Assembly: GCF_016907365.1 (NCBI RefSeq)
Contig: NZ_JAFBBV010000001.1
Span: 1,054,001-1,118,000, forward strand
Source: Oerskovia paurometabola
GTDB lineage: Bacteria > Actinomycetota > Actinomycetes > Actinomycetales > Cellulomonadaceae
DNA length: 64,000 nucleotides
Direction of reading: 5' to 3'
Shown here: in pieces, positions 41,704 through 51,022 of the stretch
How the letters are laid out: the number at the start of each line of letters is the position of its first letter
Position numbering within the stretch: position 1 is the stretch's first letter
The notes under the pieces: generated by a model
The model's input: the letters and a program-made list of their open reading frames with translations, nothing else
What the model was told of the DNA's origin: nothing
Database searches by the model: none
Translations under genes and position numbers: made by a program

Positions 41704-42693
41704 ATGTTCAACAAGACCACGGCACGCGTGCGGTTCACCGGGATCCTCGCAGGCGCAGCGGTCCTCGCGCTCGCGGCCTGCAGCGGCGGCAGCACCGACT
41801 CGGCCGACGGCACCGCCGGAGCGGGCGGAGGCGGCGAGAACATCCGCGTCGGCTTCTCCCAGCTCGGCGCGGAGAGCGGCTGGCGCACCGCCAACACCGA
41901 GTCGGTCAAGGCCAACCTCACGGCCGAGAACGGCATCGACCTGACGTTCGTCGACGCGCAGCAGAAGCAGGAGAACCAGATCAAGGCCCTCCGCGACTTC
42001 ATCGACCAGGACGTCGACGTCATCGCGTTCTCCCCGGTCATCGAGACCGGATGGGACGAGGTCCTCCAGGAGATCAAGGACGCCGAGATCCCCGTCGTCC
42101 TCGTGGACCGCACGGTCGACACCACGGTCGAGGACCCGTTCGTCACCTGGATCGGCGCCGACTTCACGGCAGAGGGAGTCACCGCGGGCGAGTGGGTCGC
42201 GGAGAACGCACCCGACGCCAAGGTCTTCGAGCTCCAGGGCACCATGGGCTCGGGCGCCCAGACCAACCGTCAGGAAGGCTTCCGCTCGGTCGTCGAGGAC
42301 CAGATCGTCGGCGAGGCGACCGGCAACTTCACGCGCGCCGAGGGCAAGGCGGCCACCGAGGCAGCACTCCAGGCATACCCCGACATGAACCTCATCTTCG
42401 CCCACAACGACGACATGGGCCTCGGCGCCATCGAGGCCATCGAGGCCGCGGGCAAGGTCCCGGGCAAGGACATCCAGATCGTCACGGTCGACGGGGTCAA
42501 GGACGGCCTGACCGCTCTCCTCGACGGCAAGTTCAACTTCGTGGTCGAGTGCAACCCGGCCTTCGGCGACCAGCTCCTCGAGCTCATCAAGCAGGTCGCG
42601 GCCGGCGAGGACGTGGAGAAGGAGACCATCGTCGTCGACCAGGCGTTCGACCAGACCATCACGCAGGACGTCATCGACGCCCGCTCGTTCTGA
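41704..42693 (+). CDS. ytfQ: Sugar ABC transporter substrate-binding lipoprotein, YtfQ-like
   Basis: The 329-residue lipoprotein has a signal peptide with lipobox LAAC (Cys26). Its mature part closely follows E. coli YtfQ, the galactofuranose-binding protein: GAESGWRTANTESVK, DAQQKQENQIKALRDF, VELQ/FELQGTMGSG and FAHNDDMGLGAIEAIEAAG. In an arabinose locus, L-arabinose in its furanose form is the likely ligand, since it shares the five-membered ring (inference). AAGGAGGAG lies 3 bases before the ATG, an exceptionally strong site that fits high expression. A hairpin follows at 42710-42754. Confidence 0.9.
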   Translation: MFNKTTARVRFTGILAGAAVLALAACSGGSTDSADGTAGAGGGGENIRVGFSQLGAESGWRTANTESVKANLTAENGIDLTFVDAQQKQENQIKALRDFIDQDVDVIAFSPVIETGWDEVLQEIKDAEIPVVLVDRTVDTTVEDPFVTWIGADFTAEGVTAGEWVAENAPDAKVFELQGTMGSGAQTNRQEGFRSVVEDQIVGEATGNFTRAEGKAATEAALQAYPDMNLIFAHNDDMGLGAIEAIEAAGKVPGKDIQIVTVDGVKDGLTALLDGKFNFVVECNPAFGDQLLELIKQVAAGEDVEKETIVVDQAFDQTITQDVIDARSF

Positions 42694-42709
42694 CGCGCAG
42701 CACCTGACG

Positions 42710-42754
42710 GCCCGCCCGGTCGCCGCCCTCCTCGGCGCGGCGACCGGGGCGGGC
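42710..42754 (+). promoter_or_regulatory. Intercistronic hairpin after the binding-protein gene
   Basis: A 16-bp stem with one bulged base (42710-42725 and 42738-42754) begins 16 bp after the stop. Such hairpins commonly protect or attenuate the mRNA so that binding protein exceeds the membrane subunits; that role is inferred here. Confidence 0.6.
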
Positions 42755-42838
42755 GCACACACCGCGCGGCAGGGACGAGCCCTCGTCCCTGCCGGCCGGT
42801 GCCTGAGCTCCATCCCCTTCCCCAGGACGGAAGAACAC

Positions 42839-44377
42839 ATGTCAACGACGACCGCCGCGTACGCGGCGCCCGTGGTGGAGATGACCGGGATCACCATCGA
42901 GTTCCCGGGCGTCAAGGCTCTCGACGGCGTCGACCTCACCCTCCGCCCCGGCGAGGTCCACGCCCTCATGGGTGAGAACGGCGCCGGCAAGTCCACCCTC
43001 ATCAAGGCCCTCACGGGGGTCTACCAGATCGACGCGGGCCGCATCGTGGTCTCGGGTGCCGAGCACCGGTTCACGCGGACCCGCGACTCCCAGGACGCGG
43101 GCATCAGCACCGTGTACCAGGAGGTCAACCTCTGCTCGAACCTCTCGGTCGCCGAGAACATCATGCTCGGGCACGAGATCCGGTTCGGTCCCTTCATCAA
43201 CTGGCCCGCGACGCGCCGCAAGGCCCGCGAGCACCTCGCCCTCCTCAACCTGGACATCGACCCCTCGTCGGCTCTGTCCTCCCACTCGATCGCCGTGCAG
43301 CAGCTCTGCGCGATCGCGCGGGCCATGGTCGTCGACGCGAAGGTCCTGATCCTCGACGAGCCCACCTCGAGCCTCGACAAGGCCGAGGTCGCCGAGCTCT
43401 TCGACGTGATCCGCTCGTTGCGGGACAAGGGCGTCGCGATCCTCTTCGTGTCGCACTTCCTCGACCAGATCTACGAGATCACCGACCGCCTGACGATCCT
43501 GCGCAACGGACGCCTCATCTCCGAGCACCTCACGAAGGAGCTTCCGCGCATGGAGCTCATCTCCGCGATGATCGGCAGGTCCGGTGAGGCCCTGGCCGAC
43601 GTCGAGGAGCGCGCGCACCGCGTCGCCTCCGAGCACGACGAGGAGCCTCTGCTCCGGGCCGTCGCGCTGGGACGCGACGGCTCGGTCGAACCGTTCGACC
43701 TCGACGTGCACGCGGGCGAGATCGTCGGCGTCGCGGGCCTGCTCGGCTCGGGCCGCACGGAGGTCGCCCGCCTCCTCTACGGCGCCGACAGGGCGGGCAG
43801 CGGAAAGCTGACCTTCGACGGCGCGACGCGAGGCGCGGCCCCCCTGACCTCGATCAAGCGAGGCGTCGCGTTCTCCTCGGAGGACCGCAAGAAGGAGGGC
43901 ATCATCGGTGACCTCACGGTCCGCGAGAACATCGCCCTCGCGATGCAGGCGAGCCGCGGCCCGTGGCGCCCCATCCCGGCCAAGGAGCTGGACGCGGTCG
44001 TCGACCGCTACATGAAGGCGCTCAACGTCTACCCGGCGAACCCGAACATGCTCATCAAGAACTTGTCGGGCGGCAACCAGCAGAAGGTACTCCTGGCCCG
44101 CTGGCTCGCGACCGCACCGCGCCTCATCATCCTCGACGAGCCCACGCGTGGCATCGACGTGGGGGCCAAGGCCGAGATCCAGCGGCTCGTCGCCGAGCTG
44201 GCAGGTGACGGGATGGGCGTGGTCTTCATCTCGTCCGAGCTCGACGAGGTGCTGCGCCTGAGCCAGCGCGTCGTCGTCATGCGTGACCGCCAGAAGATCG
44301 GCGAGATCACCAACGGCCCGGACGTCACGTCCACCACGATCCTCGAGACGATCGCAGCGAGCGGGAGCGCATCATGA
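42839..44377 (+). CDS. ytfR: Sugar ABC transporter ATPase, YtfR-like
   Basis: This 512-residue protein has two fused ATPase cassettes, as in all ribose/galactofuranose-type importers. The first has Walker A GENGAGKST, and the Walker B region is LILDEPTSSLD. The second has the characteristic degenerate Walker A (GLLGSGRTE) with LSGGNQQK and LIILDEPTRGIDVG intact. It powers import through the two downstream permeases. The stop overlaps the next ATG. Confidence 0.93.
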   Translation: MSTTTAAYAAPVVEMTGITIEFPGVKALDGVDLTLRPGEVHALMGENGAGKSTLIKALTGVYQIDAGRIVVSGAEHRFTRTRDSQDAGISTVYQEVNLCSNLSVAENIMLGHEIRFGPFINWPATRRKAREHLALLNLDIDPSSALSSHSIAVQQLCAIARAMVVDAKVLILDEPTSSLDKAEVAELFDVIRSLRDKGVAILFVSHFLDQIYEITDRLTILRNGRLISEHLTKELPRMELISAMIGRSGEALADVEERAHRVASEHDEEPLLRAVALGRDGSVEPFDLDVHAGEIVGVAGLLGSGRTEVARLLYGADRAGSGKLTFDGATRGAAPLTSIKRGVAFSSEDRKKEGIIGDLTVRENIALAMQASRGPWRPIPAKELDAVVDRYMKALNVYPANPNMLIKNLSGGNQQKVLLARWLATAPRLIILDEPTRGIDVGAKAEIQRLVAELAGDGMGVVFISSELDEVLRLSQRVVVMRDRQKIGEITNGPDVTSTTILETIAASGSAS

Positions 44378-45516
44378 GCACGACCACCACGACTCCGACG
44401 ACGCCGTCGGCGTCGCCGCCCGTGTCCGGCGGTCCCGCACCGCGGGGCGCCCAGGGCGCGCTGCGCCGCGTGACGCACCACCACCTGTTCTGGCCTGTCG
44501 TCGCGCTCGTCGTCATGCTCCTCGCGTGCGGCCTGCGCAGCCCCGGTTTCCTCGACGTGACGATCATGGACGGCCACCTGTTCGGCCAGCTGATCGACAT
44601 CATGCGGGCGAGCGCGACCCCGCTCCTGCTCGGCATCGGCATGTGCCTCGTGATCGCGACGGGCGGTATCGACCTCTCGGTGGGCGCCGTCATGGCGATC
44701 TCGCTCGCGGTGTCGCTGACCTACATCGACGCGAGCGGCACGGGTGGGACGGTCGGCACGGCCCTGACCGCGGTCGCGATCGGCCTCCTGGTCGCCGCGG
44801 TGATCGGTGCGTTCAACGGCTTCCTGGTCACGGTCCTGGGCATCCAGCCGTTCATCGCGACCATGATCCTCATGGTCGCGGGTCGGGGCATCGCGATGCT
44901 CATCACCAAGGGCCAGATCACCACGACCACGAGCCCGCCCTTCAAGTCGATCGGCTCGGGCTTCGTCCTGGGCATCCCGACCCCCGTGGTCATCGCCGCG
45001 GTCGTGTTCGCCCTGGTCGCGCTGCTGGTGCGTCGGACGGCCCTCGGCATGCTGGTCGAGTCCATCGGCATCAACCGCGAGGCCAGCCGCCTCGCGGGCG
45101 TCCAGTCGCGCAACATCACGTGGTTCGTCTACCTGCTGTGCGGCCTCCTGGCCGGGCTCGCGGGGATCGTCTACGGCGCGCCGACGATGGCGGCCGACGC
45201 CAACAACATCGGCCTCATGAAGGAGCTCGACGCGATCATGGTCGTCGTCCTGGGCGGCACCAAGCTCGACGGCGGCAAGTTCAGCCTCGCGGGCGTGGTC
45301 GTCGGGGCGCTGCTCCTGTCGACGCTCGAGCGGGCCGTGGTCATCTTCCACATCAGCTCGCAGATCACGCCGCTGTTCAAGGCGCTCGTGCTGATCGTCG
45401 TGTGCATCGCGGCGTCCGAGCGTCTGCGCTCGCTCCTCACGTCCCGACGACCGAGGAAGCGACCCACCCTGGGCGCGGGCACGGCGACGACGAGTGTGAA
45501 GGGGGTCGCAGCATGA
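44374..45516 (+). CDS. ytfT: Sugar ABC transporter permease, YtfT-like
   Basis: A 380-residue membrane protein of the ribose-type permease family, with about 9-10 helices. Signatures include LIATGGIDLSVGAVMAIS (here VIATGGIDLSVGAVMAISL), NGFLVTVLGIQPFIATMI and LDAIMVVVLGGTKLDGGKF. The first 35 residues are a Thr/Pro/Ser-rich cytoplasmic lead. It overlaps its neighbours on both sides by ATGA, so the two permeases are made in step and presumably form a heterodimer. Confidence 0.92.
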   Translation: MSTTTTTPTTPSASPPVSGGPAPRGAQGALRRVTHHHLFWPVVALVVMLLACGLRSPGFLDVTIMDGHLFGQLIDIMRASATPLLLGIGMCLVIATGGIDLSVGAVMAISLAVSLTYIDASGTGGTVGTALTAVAIGLLVAAVIGAFNGFLVTVLGIQPFIATMILMVAGRGIAMLITKGQITTTTSPPFKSIGSGFVLGIPTPVVIAAVVFALVALLVRRTALGMLVESIGINREASRLAGVQSRNITWFVYLLCGLLAGLAGIVYGAPTMAADANNIGLMKELDAIMVVVLGGTKLDGGKFSLAGVVVGALLLSTLERAVVIFHISSQITPLFKALVLIVVCIAASERLRSLLTSRRPRKRPTLGAGTATTSVKGVAA

Positions 45517-46622
45517 GCACCGTCCAGACGGCGCCCCGGGCGTCCAAGAATCCCCACGAGGGCAAGGGGCCGCGCGGAGGCCACGACACGGGCTTCGTCG
45601 CCCGCCTCATGACCAACCCTGTGGTCCGCAGGCTCTCGGACCGCCGGCTCCTGCCCGTCACGGGCACGCTCGTGGCCCTCGCGGTCATCCTGATCGTGGG
45701 GCAGGTCCGTTACAGCACGGACCGCCGCGACTTCCTGAGCATGCGGCTCTTCTCCAACCTGCTCGTCGACAACTCGTACCTGATCGTCCTGGCGATCGGC
45801 ATGACGTTCGTGATCATCACGGGTGGGATCGACCTGTCGGTCGGTGCCGTGGTCGCCCTCGTCGGCCTGGTCGTTGCCAAGCTCCTGATCGCGGGAGCGC
45901 CGCTCCCCGTGGTCCTGATCCTGGGCGTGCTGATCGGCACGACGTTCGGCCTGCTGATCGGCGTGATGGTCCAGTACTTCGACATACAACCCTTCATCGC
46001 CTCGCTCGCCGCGATGTTCCTCGCGCGCGGCCTGGCCAACGTCGTGAGCGTCCAGTCGCTCGCGATCAAGGACGAGGGCTTTGCGGCCCTGGCCTCGTGG
46101 AAGATCAAGTTCGGCGAGGGTCGTGAGGCCTGGAGCATCAACCTGAGCATGGTCGTCGCGTTCGTGGTCCTGCTGATCGCGATCTACCTGCTGCACTACA
46201 CGCGCTTCGGCCGCACGGTCTACGGGCTGGGCACGGGTGACAACGGCACGGCCGTGAACCTCATGGGTCTCAAGGGCAGCTCGACCAAGGTGTGGGTCTA
46301 CGTGATCAGCGGCACGTGTGCCGGGATCGCGGGCATCCTGTTCGCCCTCTACACCAAGTCGGGCTTCAACCTCACGGGCATCGGCATGGAGCTCGACGCG
46401 ATCGCGGCGGTCGTGATCGGTGGCGCGCTCCTGACGGGCGGCGGCGGGTTCGTCCTGGGGTCGGTCGCGGGCGTGCTCGTCTACGGGCTGATCCAGGTGC
46501 TCATCGCCCGCGAGGGCCTGGACTCCTGGTGGACCAAGGTCTTCATCGGCGTGGTCCTGCTCGCGTTCGTCCTGCTGCAGCGGGCCATGACGTTCCGTCA
46601 GGGACGAGGGGCCGCCACCTAG
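45513..46622 (+). CDS. yjfF: Sugar ABC transporter permease, YjfF-like
   Basis: The second 369-residue permease of the importer. It has the family signatures FVIITGGIDLSVGAVVALVG, VQYFDIQPFIASLAAMFLA and LDAIAAVVIGGALLTGGGGF. It is distinct from the upstream permease, as YjfF is from YtfT. The start overlaps the previous stop. A nested hairpin about 110 bp downstream ends the operon before the GH51 gene. Confidence 0.92.
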   Translation: MSTVQTAPRASKNPHEGKGPRGGHDTGFVARLMTNPVVRRLSDRRLLPVTGTLVALAVILIVGQVRYSTDRRDFLSMRLFSNLLVDNSYLIVLAIGMTFVIITGGIDLSVGAVVALVGLVVAKLLIAGAPLPVVLILGVLIGTTFGLLIGVMVQYFDIQPFIASLAAMFLARGLANVVSVQSLAIKDEGFAALASWKIKFGEGREAWSINLSMVVAFVVLLIAIYLLHYTRFGRTVYGLGTGDNGTAVNLMGLKGSSTKVWVYVISGTCAGIAGILFALYTKSGFNLTGIGMELDAIAAVVIGGALLTGGGGFVLGSVAGVLVYGLIQVLIAREGLDSWWTKVFIGVVLLAFVLLQRAMTFRQGRGAAT

Positions 46623-46734
46623 CCCCCCCCAGCACCACCGCCTCGCGCGCGTCGGCCATGGAGCCGGGCCCCGTGCGAGGCGTCACAGCGCGGACCGTCG
46701 AGGGTGACGGGCCGAGAAGGACCCGGAGGCCACC

Positions 46735-46793
46735 CCCTCCCGGTCGAGCAGGTCCCGGCTGGTACCCGGGACGGGCTCGGACGACCGGGAGGG
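46735..46793 (+). terminator. Nested stem-loop after the ABC importer operon
   Basis: An outer 12-bp stem (46735-46746 and 46782-46793) encloses an inner 7-bp stem (46752-46758 and 46766-46772). It lies in the 262-bp gap between the last permease and the GH51 gene and probably ends the importer transcript. The remaining 90 bp must hold the GH51 promoter; no AGCGCT operator is seen there. Confidence 0.6.
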
Positions 46794-46884
46794 CGTGGCT
46801 GCCGGGCGCACCCCGTACAGCAATGGAGCGCACGGGATACACCCGGCATCGCTCCCTTCCTCGTCGCAGCAAGGTTGGAGCAAC

Positions 46885-49800
46885 GTGATCATCTCTGATT
46901 CCCCTGCCCGCAGCACAACCCGAGGCCGGACGTCCCGTCCGTCCCGCAGCCGGACGGCGCGACCGTGGGCGGCCGCCGTGGGGGTCCTCGCACTGGGGGC
47001 GACGACCGCCCTCGCGGTCACCCCGGCGGCCTTCGCGGCCACCGAGCCGGTCCTTCCGGCGGGCGCCTGGGTCGACCAGTTCGACACGGCCGAGCTCGGC
47101 TCGGCCTGGGACGTCGTCAACCCGGTCCCGTCGGCGTGGTCGCTCGCGACGACGCCCGGGTCGTTGACCCTGACGTCCCAGACGGGCGACACCTACCAGG
47201 AGGCGAACACCGCGAAGAACGTCTTCATGGTGGACGTCCCCGTGGGCGACTTCACGGTCGTGACCAAGGTGTCGGCCCCGGTCGGCAAGGTCTACCAGGG
47301 CGCGGGCCTCATCGCGTGGAAGGACATGGACAACTACGTCCGTGCAGGTCTGACGTACGTGGGCAGCCTGTCGCCCTCGGCGCGCGCGATCGAGCTCGAC
47401 AACGAGACGGGCGGGAAGTTCACGGCCGCGTCGTTCACCGACCGTGCGGGCTCGACGGGCGAGACGCTGCGCATGCAGCGCACCGGTGACACGCTCGCGG
47501 TGTCCTACTGGGACGCCACCGCGGGGGACTGGAAGCCCGCGGGCTCGACGACGGTCACGTTCGACGTCACCCAGGTCGGCCTCTACGCCCTCGCGGCGCA
47601 GGACGGTTCGACGCACGCCGCGACGTTCGACTACGTCGCGGTCGACGCGGCCGAGGGCCAGGACGTCGTCCCGACGGGCACGTTCTCGCTCGACGGCCCG
47701 GCCGACCACAAGCACCTCGTCCTGACGGACACGGGCCTGTCGTTCGTCGCGCAACGCCCGGCGTCGCCGCTGGGCCTGGTGGCCACGGCGGTCGCCGGCG
47801 GGCCCGACGGCGCCGCGACGCTCGCGCAGGCGGGCACCGGTCTGCCGGTGGTCGTCGCGAGCGACGGGCGGATCACGCTCGGGGCCGCCGACGCCGCCCC
47901 GGCCCAGGTGCGGCTGACCGACGTGGGCGGCGGCAAGCTCGCGCTGCGCGTGCCGGGCGCCGCTGCCGGGGAGTTCGCGGGGGTGCGCGCCGCGGACGGA
48001 GCCCTGGTGCTCGGCGCCGAGGACGCGGCCGTCAGGCTCACGCTCACCGCACTGTCGTCGGCCGAGCACACGCTCGCGATCGACGCCGCGGGCGAGACCG
48101 TCGAGATGAGCGACGACCTGTACGGCATCTTCTACGAGGACATCAACTACGCCGCGGACGGCGGGCTGTACGCCGAGCTCGTGCGCAACCGCTCGTTCGA
48201 GTTCAACTCGTCGGACAACTCGTCCTTCACGGGGCTCACGGCCTGGGAGCGGGTCGACCGCAACGGCGGCACCGCGACCACGACGGTGGTGACCGACGCG
48301 CAGCGCCTCAACGACAGCAACCGCTACTACCTCCGGCTCGACGCGACCGCGGCCGGCGCGGGCGTGCGCAACGCGGGCTTCAACACGGGCCTCTTCCTCG
48401 AGAAGGGCCAGAAGTACGACTTCTCGGTGTGGGCGCGCTCCGCCGTCGGGCAGGACCTGACCGTGCAGGTGGAGGACGCCGCGGCGGGGACCACCTACGC
48501 GACCGGGAAGGTGACCGTCGCCGGCACCGACACCTGGAAGAAGTACTCGGTGACCCTCACCGCGACCGAGACCACCTCGGCCGGGCGCCTCGCGGTCCTC
48601 GCGGGGGCCGCAGGCACCGTGCGCTTCGACATGGTCTCGCTCATGCCGCAGGACACCTGGGTCGGGCCGGTCAACGGCAAGACCCACCTGCGTAAGGACC
48701 TCGCCGAGAAGATCGACGCCATGAACCCGCAGTTCCTGCGGTTCCCGGGCGGCTGCGTGACCAACGCGGGCACGTTCGACACCTACCTCGAGAGCAACGG
48801 CACCGACCGTCGGCGCACGTACCAGTGGAAGGAGACCATCGGGCCGGTCGAGGAGCGGGCCACGAACTGGAACTTCTGGGGCTACAACCAGTCGTACGGG
48901 ATCGGGTACTACGAGTACTTCACGTTCGCCGAGGACCTCGGCGCGACGCCCCTGCCCGTCCTGTCGGTCGGCGCCAACGGCTGCGGCAGCACCATCCCCG
49001 AGATGAAGGACGACGTCCGGATCCAGCGCTGGGTCCAGGACACGCTCGACCTCGTCGAGTTCGCCAACGGTGACGTCACGACCGAGTGGGGCGCGGTGCG
49101 CGCCGAGCTAGGCCACCCCGAGCCGTTCGGCCTGAAGTACCTCGGACTCGGCAACGAGGAGAACACCAAGACGTTCGAGGCGAACTTCCCGAAGTTCAAG
49201 GACGCCGTGCGCGCCGCGTACCCCGACGTCCAGATCATCTCGAACTCGGGTCCGGACGACACGGGCCAGCGGTTCGACGAGCTCTGGGAGTTCAACCGTG
49301 CGCAGGAGGTCGACCTGGTCGACGAGCACTACTACAACGACCCGAGCTGGTTCCTCGAGAACGCCGACCGCTACGACGACTACGACCGCGAGGGCCCGCA
49401 CGTGTTCCTCGGCGAGTACGCGTCGCGCGGCAACACGTTCTTCAACGCGCTGTCCGAGGCCGCCTTCATGACGGGCCTCGAGCGCAACTCCGACGTCGTC
49501 GAGCTCGCGTCGTACGCGCCGCTGCTCTCCAACGAGTCGTACGTGCAGTGGTCGCCCGACGCGATCTGGTTCGACAACGACGAGTCGTGGGGCACGCCCA
49601 ACTACTACGTCCAGGAGCTGTTCGCGAACAACGTGGGTGACGAGGTCGTCCCGTCGGTGCACACGGCAAGCACGGGCGACGCGGCCGGTCTTCTGGACGG
49701 GGGTGTCTTCCTGTCCACGTGGTCGACCAGCGCGTCGTACGACAACGTCGTGGTCACCGACAACGCGAGCGGCGACGTCCTGTTCCAGGACGGGTTCGAC

Positions 49801-50808
49801 GACGCCACCCAGTGGTCTCCCGTGACCGGGACGTGGGCCGCGCAGGACGGCGTCTACACGCAGTCCTCGACGTCCGTGACCGACGCGCGCTCGATCGTCA
49901 CGGGCGCGTACGCCAAGGACTGGAAGAACTACACGCTCGAGCTCGACGCCCGCAAGATCGCCGGGTCCGAGGGGTTCCTGGTGGGCTTCGCCGCGGGCGG
50001 CCCGGACGACTACTACTGGTGGAACATCGGCGGCTGGAACAACACCCGTTCGGTCCTCCAGCGGGCCGACGGCGGCAGCGCCGCCGAGATCGCCGCGGTC
50101 GAGAACAAGAGCGTCGAGACGGGCCAGGGCTACAAGGTCAAGGTCGTGGTCCAGGGCAGCACCATCGAGCTCTACCTGGACGGCCAGCTCCAGATCTCGT
50201 ACGAGCAGCCCGCCGCGAAGTCGCTCTACCAGGTCGTCACGCGCGACGAGGAGTCCGGCGACCTCGTGGTCAAGGTCGTCAACCCGACCGCGACCGCGGC
50301 GGACACGGCCGTGACGGTCGCGGGCCAGGAGATCGCGGCCCAGGCCACGGTCACCGAGATGGTCGGCGCGCCCACGGACACCAACACCAAGGCGAACCCG
50401 CGGGCGATCGTGCCCGTCGAGCGGACCTGGGGCGGGGCGTCCAACGCGTTCGACTACACGTTCCCGGCCTACTCGGTCACGTTCCTGCGCCTGCAGGCGG
50501 CCGGCACCGAGGCCGAGCCCGTGGACCTCGCGGTCACGGCCAAGGCGCAGTGCGTCGCGGGCCGCGCGAACCTCTCGGTGCGTGCGGTCAACGGCGAGGA
50601 CGAAGCCGTGACCGTGGCGTTCACGACGCCGTTCGGGACCAAGACGTTCGCGTCGGTCGGACCCGGCAAGAGCGCGTCGCAGTCGTTCAACTCGCGCGCG
50701 GTCTCGGTCCCTGCGGGGACCGCGACGGTCGTGGGCACGATCGGCACGGGGCCGGGGGCCCGCTCGACCACGTTCGACGTCGAGTACCCGGCCACGACCT
50801 GCGGCTGA
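46885..50808 (+). CDS. Secreted multidomain GH51 alpha-L-arabinofuranosidase
   Basis: This enzyme removes arabinofuranosyl side chains from arabinan or arabinoxylan outside the cell. The 1307-residue protein has a signal peptide (to about residue 48), a beta-sandwich (about 60-265) and a second non-catalytic domain (about 268-395). The GH51 barrel (about 405-925) carries a CBM4/9-like insertion (about 435-590). Catalytic residues are visible: acid/base Glu758 in GLGNEE and nucleophile Glu844 in FLGEYAS. The C-terminal GH51 sandwich is split by another jelly-roll insertion (about 930-1110). A shared module (1213-1307, Cys1223 and Cys1306, ending Cys-Gly) closes it. The GTG at 46885 follows GGTTGGAG. 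Confidence 0.9.
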   Translation: MIISDSPARSTTRGRTSRPSRSRTARPWAAAVGVLALGATTALAVTPAAFAATEPVLPAGAWVDQFDTAELGSAWDVVNPVPSAWSLATTPGSLTLTSQTGDTYQEANTAKNVFMVDVPVGDFTVVTKVSAPVGKVYQGAGLIAWKDMDNYVRAGLTYVGSLSPSARAIELDNETGGKFTAASFTDRAGSTGETLRMQRTGDTLAVSYWDATAGDWKPAGSTTVTFDVTQVGLYALAAQDGSTHAATFDYVAVDAAEGQDVVPTGTFSLDGPADHKHLVLTDTGLSFVAQRPASPLGLVATAVAGGPDGAATLAQAGTGLPVVVASDGRITLGAADAAPAQVRLTDVGGGKLALRVPGAAAGEFAGVRAADGALVLGAEDAAVRLTLTALSSAEHTLAIDAAGETVEMSDDLYGIFYEDINYAADGGLYAELVRNRSFEFNSSDNSSFTGLTAWERVDRNGGTATTTVVTDAQRLNDSNRYYLRLDATAAGAGVRNAGFNTGLFLEKGQKYDFSVWARSAVGQDLTVQVEDAAAGTTYATGKVTVAGTDTWKKYSVTLTATETTSAGRLAVLAGAAGTVRFDMVSLMPQDTWVGPVNGKTHLRKDLAEKIDAMNPQFLRFPGGCVTNAGTFDTYLESNGTDRRRTYQWKETIGPVEERATNWNFWGYNQSYGIGYYEYFTFAEDLGATPLPVLSVGANGCGSTIPEMKDDVRIQRWVQDTLDLVEFANGDVTTEWGAVRAELGHPEPFGLKYLGLGNEENTKTFEANFPKFKDAVRAAYPDVQIISNSGPDDTGQRFDELWEFNRAQEVDLVDEHYYNDPSWFLENADRYDDYDREGPHVFLGEYASRGNTFFNALSEAAFMTGLERNSDVVELASYAPLLSNESYVQWSPDAIWFDNDESWGTPNYYVQELFANNVGDEVVPSVHTASTGDAAGLLDGGVFLSTWSTSASYDNVVVTDNASGDVLFQDGFDDATQWSPVTGTWAAQDGVYTQSSTSVTDARSIVTGAYAKDWKNYTLELDARKIAGSEGFLVGFAAGGPDDYYWWNIGGWNNTRSVLQRADGGSAAEIAAVENKSVETGQGYKVKVVVQGSTIELYLDGQLQISYEQPAAKSLYQVVTRDEESGDLVVKVVNPTATAADTAVTVAGQEIAAQATVTEMVGAPTDTNTKANPRAIVPVERTWGGASNAFDYTFPAYSVTFLRLQAAGTEAEPVDLAVTAKAQCVAGRANLSVRAVNGEDEAVTVAFTTPFGTKTFASVGPGKSASQSFNSRAVSVPAGTATVVGTIGTGPGARSTTFDVEYPATTCG

Positions 50809-50943
50809 CGACCGCACCAGCTCCGCCGGGGTCGCGGGACCACCTCGCGGACCCGGCGTGACCCCTCCGGTCCACCCGGGCCGGTGACAGCACGAGCACG
50901 ACCTGCAGTACCTGCACCACCCGCACCACAAGGACGCGGGGGA

Positions 50944-50972
50944 CCGTCGGGCCGGCACGACCGGCCCGACGG
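50944..50972 (+). terminator. Hairpin terminator after the GH51 gene
   Basis: A perfect 12-bp stem (50944-50955 and 50961-50972) with loop CACGA lies 135 bp after the stop, in the 214-bp gap before the next gene. A half-operator-like GCGCTCA follows at 50986-50992 but is too short to call. Confidence 0.65.
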
Positions 50973-51022
50973 CCCCCAGCAGGGGGCGCTCAACGACGAG
51001 ACGGCGAGAGGCCACGAACCAC

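Noticed and set aside
50986..50992. GCGCTCA before the double GH43 gene as a LacI-type operator
   Set aside because: Only a half-site, without the symmetric TGTGAGC arm. It is expected often by chance in this GC content.
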